Below, piece after piece: positions 7,130 through 11,444 of a stretch of DNA of 11,444 nt. Position 1 is the first letter of the stretch; each line of letters begins with the position of its first letter. The position numbers and the translations under genes are program-made. The DNA is taken from the NCBI GenBank assembly GCA_034178815.1, contig JAXFQS010000129.1, positions 1-11,444 on the forward strand, in the 5' to 3' direction. The notes under the pieces were generated by a model. The model did not search any database. It was not told the DNA's origin and saw only the letters and a program-made list of their open reading frames with translations. This DNA is from JAXFQS01 sp034178815. GTDB taxonomy: Bacteria > Verrucomicrobiota > Kiritimatiellia > RFP12 > DVOR01.

Positions 7130-7987
7130 ATGGGCATTTCGCTCCAACGGCTGAAGGAACGCGCGGACTGCCTCAGGCGGATTCGCGCGTTCTTCGATTC
7201 GCGCGGCTTCGTGGAGGTTTCGACGCCGCTTCGGATTCCGGCACCGGCGATGGAACTGCACATTCTCGCGCCGCCGTCGGGAACGGATCATTGGCTTCGG
7301 ACTTCGCCGGAACTGCACATGAAGCGGCTGCTCGCGGCGGGCGCCGAACGCATCTACCAGTTGGGTCCCTGCTTCCGGGAGGGCGAGCGCGGGCGGCGGC
7401 ACCGTCCGGAGTTCACGATGCTCGAATGGTACCGGGCGAACGATGGACTGGAGACGATTTTGCGGGATGCGGAGGAGTTGGTGCGCGGTCTGCTTGGGGT
7501 TGAAGCGCCAGCGCTCCGGCTTTCCATTGAGGAGGCCTATCGGCGCCATGCGGGGTGGAATCCTCTGGAGCAATGGGACGCGGATCGTTTCGACTTGGAC
7601 ATGGTCGGGAAGGTCGAGCCGGCGTTGCCGAAGGATAGGCTGGTCTTTCTGACGCGCTATCCAGCCCAGGCGGCGGCGCTCGCGCGGCTTTGCCCAGACG
7701 ACCCGCGTTGCGCGGAACGGGCGGAACTCTATTTCGGCGGGTTGGAACTGGCCAACGCCTATGGTGAATTGACGGACGCGAATCTCCAACGCGAGCGATT
7801 TCTGAAGAGTGCCCAGGAACGCGCGCGGTGGGGGCAGCCGCGCTATCCGATTGACGAGGCATTTCTGCGGGACTTGCCTTCGATGCCGCCTTCGGGCGGG
7901 ATTGCCCTTGGGGTCGACCGCCTGGCGATGCTCTATTGCGGGGCATCGGACATCGGCGAAGTGCTGCCCTTCAGCGAGGAGTCCTGA
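7130..7987 (+). CDS. epmA: EF-P lysine ligase EpmA-like (class II lysyl-tRNA synthetase paralogue)
   Basis: EpmA (also PoxA, GenX or YjeA) activates beta-lysine and attaches it to a lysine of elongation factor P, which helps ribosomes through polyproline. The 285 residues correspond to the catalytic core of class II lysyl-tRNA synthetase without an anticodon-binding domain. Visible are TSPELHMKRLLAAG (58-71), motif 2 around CFREGERGRRHRPEFTMLEW (81-100), GLELANAYGELTDA (204-217) and motif 3 GIALGVDRLAMLYCGA (257-272). It is about 40 residues shorter than E. coli EpmA, mostly at the N-terminus and in the middle. The partner genes epmB and efp are not in the window. The start is 3 nt after clpX, with GGAAAG (7117-7122) upstream; its stop overlaps the next ATG by one base (TGATG). 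Another lysylation substrate cannot be excluded. Confidence 0.88.
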   Translation: MGISLQRLKERADCLRRIRAFFDSRGFVEVSTPLRIPAPAMELHILAPPSGTDHWLRTSPELHMKRLLAAGAERIYQLGPCFREGERGRRHRPEFTMLEWYRANDGLETILRDAEELVRGLLGVEAPALRLSIEEAYRRHAGWNPLEQWDADRFDLDMVGKVEPALPKDRLVFLTRYPAQAAALARLCPDDPRCAERAELYFGGLELANAYGELTDANLQRERFLKSAQERARWGQPRYPIDEAFLRDLPSMPPSGGIALGVDRLAMLYCGASDIGEVLPFSEES

Positions 7988-9690
7988 TGGCGGTGCTGCT
8001 GCCCATCGAACGCCGCGCGGGGAAGGCGCGGTTCCTGCTCGCGCTCATCTACGCCATCCTGGCGCTGGGCGGGTTGACGATGGTTTGGCCCTTTCTCATT
8101 ATGGTTGCGGGTTCCTTCTGCGGGCCGTACGACTACTACCGCTACCGGCCCATTGTGAACTGCCTCTTCAGCGAGGAAGACCGTTTTATGCGCGTGCTCT
8201 GCGCCCAGCAGAACACCTTCCCGCGCGACATCTACCCCGATGCGCCCGCCGCCTGGGGCAGTTGGATTCCCGTCTCGCGCGATCCCCAGGGCGTGCACGC
8301 GTTCGTCCGGCCCTGGCTCGACGGTTTGCGCGACCCCGCGACCCGCGCACGCTGGCGGACGATGGCGGAAGACTTCGCCCGCTTCAATCTCGCCTACGAT
8401 CCGGAGAACTCCATTTGCACCCCCGACGAGCGGCAGATAGGCACCTTCTTGAGGGAGCGCTACCAAGGAGACATCGAGCGTCTAAACAAGGAATGGAGCA
8501 TACCCTATGCAACCTTCTTCGATGTCCGTATGGTAGCCCAGCAGCGCGCCCCTTTGCACCACCTCAACTGGGACTGGCGGCGCGACGCGAAAGACGCCGC
8601 CTACCAAGACCTCAAGGTAGCCTACCGCAACCTCGAATTCCACTACGGCAAGGGCCTCTCCAAAGAAGAGATTGTCCGCACCATGCCCCTCTGCCGAACC
8701 CGCCCCTACCAGTTGCGCCCCCTCTGGGCCAAATGGCTCCGCGCCCACGGCGTCACCAACGCCCACCTCGAAGCCCGCTTCCCCTGCCCCGAATCCCCCC
8801 ACTGGAACACCTTCGTCGCCCACGCCTGGCCCAAGCGGCTCAAGGGCCGTTCGGCAGAGACCGACTGGATTGCTTACCTCCAGAACCGCTACCGAACGCC
8901 CGAGAACCTCGCCCGGGCTTGGAACGCCCCCGTCCGCCCCTTCGAGGAGATTCCCCTCCCCTTGGCCGAAGCCCAGGCCATCGTCTTCGACAACTGCCAA
9001 TGGCGCGTGCTGTGGCTCGACATCACCGCCAACTACCGCGCCGTCTGCGACTACCTCTTCATCCGCGGACGCGCTTTCCTCAACACCATCCTCCTCGTCA
9101 TCCTCACGCTCGTCGCCACCCTCACCGTCAACCCTATGGCCGCCTACGCGCTTTCCCGCTTCCGCCTGAGACAGACTGAATCCATCCTCCTCTTTCTCTT
9201 GGCAACCATGGCCTTCCCCACAGCCGTCACCGCCATCCCCGGCTTCCTGCTGATCCGATCCCTAGGCCTGCTCAACACCCTTCCCGCCCTCGTCCTGCCC
9301 ACCGTCGCAAACGGGCTGAGCATCTTCATCCTCAAAGGATTCTTTGACGCCCTGCCCAAGGAACTCTACGAAGCGGCGGAAATCGACGGCGCCAAAGAAT
9401 GGCAGATTTTCCTGCTGGTGACGCTCCCCATGACCACCCCCATCTTGGCCGTCAACGCCCTCAACGCTTTCCTCCAGGCCTACAACAGTTGGGAATGGGC
9501 ACTGCTGGTCTGCCAGAACGAAAGCCACTGGACTCTGGCCGTCTGGATGTACCAGATGAGCCGAACTCTCGGCGCCGCACCTTGGGTGGTTATGGCGGGC
9601 TTCCTGGTTGTCTCCATTCCCACCGCCATCGTATTCATCGCCTGCCAGAAAATCATCCTCCGGGGCATTGTCCTGCCTACCCTGAAATGA
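7987..9690 (+). CDS. MalG-type carbohydrate ABC transporter permease with a large inserted domain
   Basis: This is one of two membrane subunits expected in a CUT1-type sugar importer. Of 567 residues only about 270 are the usual permease. TM1 is at about 16-42, ending in PFLIMVAGSF. The family sequence resumes at ITANYRAV (346-353), followed by TM2 (about 363-388) and the remaining membrane segments. The cytoplasmic EAA loop that docks on the ATPase is clear: ELYEAAEIDGA (459-469). Residues about 46-343 are inserted in the first loop, predicted periplasmic. They are rich in Trp, Tyr and Arg and contain two related motifs: FLRERY...LNKEW..P...F (154-177) and YLQNRY...LARAW..P...F (297-319). 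These recall the xxFLxxRYGTIExLNxAWGT helix of GH42-type glycosidases (inference). No partner permease, binding protein or ATPase lies nearby. The start has AGGAG (7977-7981) 5 nt upstream and overlaps the epmA stop. Confidence 0.88.
   Translation: MAVLLPIERRAGKARFLLALIYAILALGGLTMVWPFLIMVAGSFCGPYDYYRYRPIVNCLFSEEDRFMRVLCAQQNTFPRDIYPDAPAAWGSWIPVSRDPQGVHAFVRPWLDGLRDPATRARWRTMAEDFARFNLAYDPENSICTPDERQIGTFLRERYQGDIERLNKEWSIPYATFFDVRMVAQQRAPLHHLNWDWRRDAKDAAYQDLKVAYRNLEFHYGKGLSKEEIVRTMPLCRTRPYQLRPLWAKWLRAHGVTNAHLEARFPCPESPHWNTFVAHAWPKRLKGRSAETDWIAYLQNRYRTPENLARAWNAPVRPFEEIPLPLAEAQAIVFDNCQWRVLWLDITANYRAVCDYLFIRGRAFLNTILLVILTLVATLTVNPMAAYALSRFRLRQTESILLFLLATMAFPTAVTAIPGFLLIRSLGLLNTLPALVLPTVANGLSIFILKGFFDALPKELYEAAEIDGAKEWQIFLLVTLPMTTPILAVNALNAFLQAYNSWEWALLVCQNESHWTLAVWMYQMSRTLGAAPWVVMAGFLVVSIPTAIVFIACQKIILRGIVLPTLK
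8435..8448 (-). repeat. Copy of the intergenic repeat core inside the permease gene
   Basis: Read on the minus strand this is GAAGGTGCCTATCT. It matches the copy at 2341-2354 at 13 of 14 positions, and 12 nt match the inverted copy at 2252-2263 exactly. It lies in codons 150-154 of the insertion, where ATA, TTG and AGG, uncommon in the surrounding gene, cluster. Confidence 0.45.
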
Positions 9691-11048
9691 AAAGATACGC
9701 ACGAGTGACCTGCCATTCTGCCCTCGTCGAGCCGGGTGCTCTCTTTGCCGCCATTCCCGGCAATAGCCGCAACGGGGTGGACTTCATACCCGACGCTCTG
9801 GCTCGCGGGGCGCAGGCTCTGCTGGTGCCCGAAGGCGCGGAACTGCCCCCGTTGCCGCCGGGAATCGAGGTGATTGCTTCCCGCGACATCCGCACGGACT
9901 ATGCTCTCTTGGCCGCGGAATCCTACGGCAATCCGGCCCGCAAGATGCGTATGTTCGGGGTCACCGGAACGAATGGAAAGACCACCACGGCTTGGCTGGC
10001 GGCGGAACTGCTCAAGGCTTCCGGCGAGACCGTCGGACTGCTGACCACGGTGGAGAATAGTTGGCCCGGGCATCGCGAGGAGTCGGAACGCACGACCGGC
10101 TCGGCCGAGCAACTCCACGGGGCGTTCGCGGCTATGCTCGCGGCGGGTTGCACGGCTGCGGTGATGGAGGTTTCTTCCCACGCCATCGACCAGCGGCGCG
10201 TTGCCGGCATCCCGTTTGAAGCCATCGGATTCACCAATCTAACGCAAGACCATCTGGACTATCACGGCTCGATGGCGGCCTACTTCGAGGCCAAGCGGCG
10301 GCTCTTTCTGGAGCAACCTTCGGCGCGCGCGGCGGTCAATGTGGATGACCCTTTCGGGCGCATTCTGGCGGGCGAACTCTCCCTTGCCGAGCCCTACTCC
10401 CTTGCCGATGCGGCCCCCCTGGAACTGACCGCCGACGGGGTGGACTTCTGTCTTTCCGGAGCCACCTTCCACTCGCCTCTGCCGGGGCGGTACAACCTTT
10501 CCAACCTTCTCTGCGCCTTGACCCTGACGCATCCGGCTCTCGCCCCCGACCGTCTGCGGGAGGTGCTCTCGACGCTGCGTCCAAGATGGGGACGACTGGA
10601 GCGGATTGACGCCCACACGCCCGCCGCGCTCTTTGTCGATTACGCCCACACGCCGGACGCACTGGAGAAGGTTCTGGCTGCCTTGCGCGAACTCCGTCCC
10701 AAGCGTCTGATCTGCCTCTTCGGATGCGGCGGCAACCGCGACAAGACCAAGCGCCCGCGGATGGCCGAGGCGGTCGCCAAGGGGGCGGACGAGGCCATTG
10801 TCACATCCGACAATCCCCGCCGCGAGCCGCCCGATTCGATTATCGCCGACATCCTTCCCGGCTTCCCGCCCGACTTTCCCCTTCATATCCAGCCAGACCG
10901 CCGCCAGGCCATACGCCTGGCCCTCCGTCTCGGGCAGCGCGGCGACATCATCCTGCTTGCCGGAAAGGGGCACGAAACCTACCAGGAGATTGACGGCGTG
11001 AAACATCCCTTCGACGACCGCGCCCTCGCCCGCACCCTCCTGCCCTAG
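9687..11048 (+). CDS. murE: UDP-N-acetylmuramoyl-L-alanyl-D-glutamate ligase adding meso-diaminopimelate
   Basis: MurE adds the third residue of the peptidoglycan stem peptide in the cytoplasm. The 453 residues show the Mur ligase order: PGALFAAIPGNSRNGVDFI (16-34, substrate domain), P-loop GTNGKTTT (94-101), EVSSHAIDQRR (161-171), TNLTQDHLDYHG (183-194) with Lys203 at the usual carbamylated-lysine position, GRLE (302-305), VDYAHTPDALEK (317-328), FGCGGNRDKTKRPRM (345-359) and AGKGHETYQ (425-433). DNPR at 375-378 predicts meso-diaminopimelate rather than lysine. The N-terminus is about 20 residues shorter than in E. coli MurE, and the usual DSR near the start reads HSA (10-12). The ATG overlaps the permease stop by 4 nt (ATGA) without a Shine-Dalgarno, so reinitiation is likely. 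It stands apart from other mur/fts genes here. Confidence 0.95.
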   Translation: MKRYARVTCHSALVEPGALFAAIPGNSRNGVDFIPDALARGAQALLVPEGAELPPLPPGIEVIASRDIRTDYALLAAESYGNPARKMRMFGVTGTNGKTTTAWLAAELLKASGETVGLLTTVENSWPGHREESERTTGSAEQLHGAFAAMLAAGCTAAVMEVSSHAIDQRRVAGIPFEAIGFTNLTQDHLDYHGSMAAYFEAKRRLFLEQPSARAAVNVDDPFGRILAGELSLAEPYSLADAAPLELTADGVDFCLSGATFHSPLPGRYNLSNLLCALTLTHPALAPDRLREVLSTLRPRWGRLERIDAHTPAALFVDYAHTPDALEKVLAALRELRPKRLICLFGCGGNRDKTKRPRMAEAVAKGADEAIVTSDNPRREPPDSIIADILPGFPPDFPLHIQPDRRQAIRLALRLGQRGDIILLAGKGHETYQEIDGVKHPFDDRALARTLLP

Positions 11049-11082
11049 CCACCCGCCGGCCCGATTGCTACCAACCTCGACG

Positions 11083-11108
11083 CCGAAGAGGTGACAACCT
11101 TCCGCCCC
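11083..11108 (+). repeat. Short intergenic repeat, copy in the second spacer
   Basis: It begins CCGAAG, has two extra bases (AG), then continues GTGACAACCTTCCGCCCC. Allowing that insertion, it follows the 2293-2314 unit closely (GTG.CAA.CT.CCG.CC). Confidence 0.5.
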
Positions 11109-11122
11109 CGAACCTGCCTACC
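11108..11122 (+). repeat. Short intergenic repeat, second copy in this spacer
   Basis: CCGAACCTGCCTACC matches the first 15 bases of the unit at 2339-2360 at 13 positions; only GG has become CC. Confidence 0.45.
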
Positions 11123-11134
11123 AAATTCCCCCCT

Positions 11135-11149
11135 TTGTGCCAACCTTTC
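11135..11149 (+). repeat. Short intergenic repeat, third copy in this spacer
   Basis: TTGTGCCAACCTTTC shares GTGCCAACC with the diverged copy at 2319-2334. Confidence 0.35.
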
Positions 11150-11176
11150 AGTCCCCACGCCACACCGCAAATGCCA

Positions 11177-11205
11177 TTGACCCAACCCGCGATTGATGCT
11201 AACAT
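11177..11205 (+). promoter_or_regulatory. Sigma-70-like promoter for the secreted-protein gene
   Basis: TTGACC (11177-11182, five of six consensus) is 17 nt from TAACAT (11200-11205, four of six). Transcription would start about 11212, roughly 27 nt before the ATG at 11239. The geometry mirrors the promoter at 2419-2447, and both lie just downstream of the repeat cluster. Confidence 0.6.
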
Positions 11206-11238
11206 AGCACCACAATCCACCCCCGCAAACGCCCCCCG

Positions 11239-11444
11239 ATGATCCCAAAACACCTCCTACCAATCCTCCTGCTCGCGACAATCCCCCTCGCCGCCGACAC
11301 CTGCGGAATCACCCTCGACATTCCCCCCGGCAACACCCTCCCCAACACCCCCGACCGCCTCACCCGCGACATCCCCTTCACCAACAACCTCGCCACCGCC
11401 ACCGCCATTGCCTTCGACTGCCTCGTGACCAACCTCGCCCACTT
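11239..11444 (+). CDS. N-terminal part of a secreted or periplasmic protein of unknown function (partial)
   Basis: Sixty-eight complete codons are present and the frame stays open to the window edge. The start MIPKHLLPILLLATIPLAAD is a typical Sec signal peptide: one Lys, a hydrophobic core and a small-residue end, with probable cleavage after Ala18 or Ala19 near LAA-DTCG. What follows (residues 20-68) is rich in Thr, Asn, Pro and Ala with alternating strands, for example DIPFTNNLATATAIAF, as in an immunoglobulin-like or other beta domain. There are two cysteines beyond the signal peptide (22 and 61). Codons almost all end in C, as in the TPR and tig genes. The family is not recognised. No Shine-Dalgarno is evident before the ATG, so the start rests on the signal peptide and the promoter at 11177-11205. 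Confidence 0.6.
   Translation, partial: MIPKHLLPILLLATIPLAADTCGITLDIPPGNTLPNTPDRLTRDIPFTNNLATATAIAFDCLVTNLAH

Larger units (their letters stand above)
11049..11238. other. Non-coding spacer between murE and a secreted-protein gene
   Basis: These 190 nt contain no credible gene. They hold three diverged copies of the same repeat family as the spacer before the TPR gene (11083-11149) and a promoter (11177-11205). A 5-bp pairing (ACCTC with GAGGT, about 11074-11092) is too weak to call a terminator, and no T tract follows murE. Confidence 0.65.

Noticed and set aside
6146..7789. Minus-strand open frame of 547 codons opposite clpX and epmA
   Set aside because: It spans two well-identified + strand genes and its Arg/Leu-rich product shows no family motif.
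8610..8625. AAGGTAGCCTACC as another repeat copy
   Set aside because: It needs a 1-nt insertion and codes for ordinary residues with ordinary codons, so chance similarity is the simpler explanation.
8122..9018. Permease insertion as a frameshift or fusion artefact
   Set aside because: The frame is open throughout, with conserved permease sequence on both sides and structured, Trp-rich sequence within, so a real inserted domain is more likely.
7809..9179. + strand open frame of 456 codons overlapping the end of epmA and most of the permease
   Set aside because: Its product is rich in Arg, Pro and His, typical of a shifted frame in GC-rich DNA. The permease frame has membrane segments and the EAA motif.
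11074..11092. Possible terminator hairpin after murE
   Set aside because: The stem is only 5 bp with no T tract.

Overview
The window is GC-rich DNA from a Gram-negative bacterium. A protein ending in an outer-membrane beta-barrel signature opens it, and MurE carries the meso-diaminopimelate-type DNPR motif. All genes that can be supported lie on the + strand, and no rRNA, tRNA, CRISPR array or insertion sequence was seen. A MalG-type permease with a very large extracytoplasmic insertion, together with this operon order, is reminiscent of the PVC superphylum (Lentisphaerota, Kiritimatiellota or Planctomycetota). That placement is a low-confidence inference, not a match.

Layout. (1) 2-2234 is a surface-polysaccharide-like group: the tail of a probable outer-membrane protein, a membrane glycosyltransferase of the hyaluronan synthase/NodC type, and ribulose-phosphate 3-epimerase, closely spaced. 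(2) 2235-2505 is a non-coding spacer with several copies of a short degenerate repeat (core AAGGTGCCTAC) and a very good sigma-70 promoter. (3) 2506-11048 reads as one seven-gene operon: TPR protein, trigger factor, clpP, clpX, an EpmA-like lysine ligase, the MalG-type permease and murE. Gaps are 34 and 64 nt for the first two junctions, then 5 nt, 3 nt, a 1-nt overlap and a 4-nt overlap. (4) 11049-11238 is a second non-coding spacer with the same repeat family and another sigma-70-like promoter. (5) From 11239 a gene for a secreted protein begins and runs off the window.

How the genes fit together. Trigger factor, ClpP and ClpX form a familiar proteostasis set: nascent-chain folding, then ATP-dependent proteolysis. 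The TPR protein at the head of the operon may be a partner or scaffold. The EpmA-like enzyme points to EF-P modification and so to translation of polyproline stretches. MurE ties the operon to cell-wall precursor synthesis. The permease is the odd member: it has no partner permease, binding protein or ATPase in the window, and about 295 residues are inserted between its first two membrane segments. That insert contains two related motifs that resemble a helical motif of GH42-type glycosidases.

The most interesting points are this insert, the repeat family shared by the two promoter-bearing spacers (with one copy inside the permease gene), and a tract of eight G in the glycosyltransferase gene.
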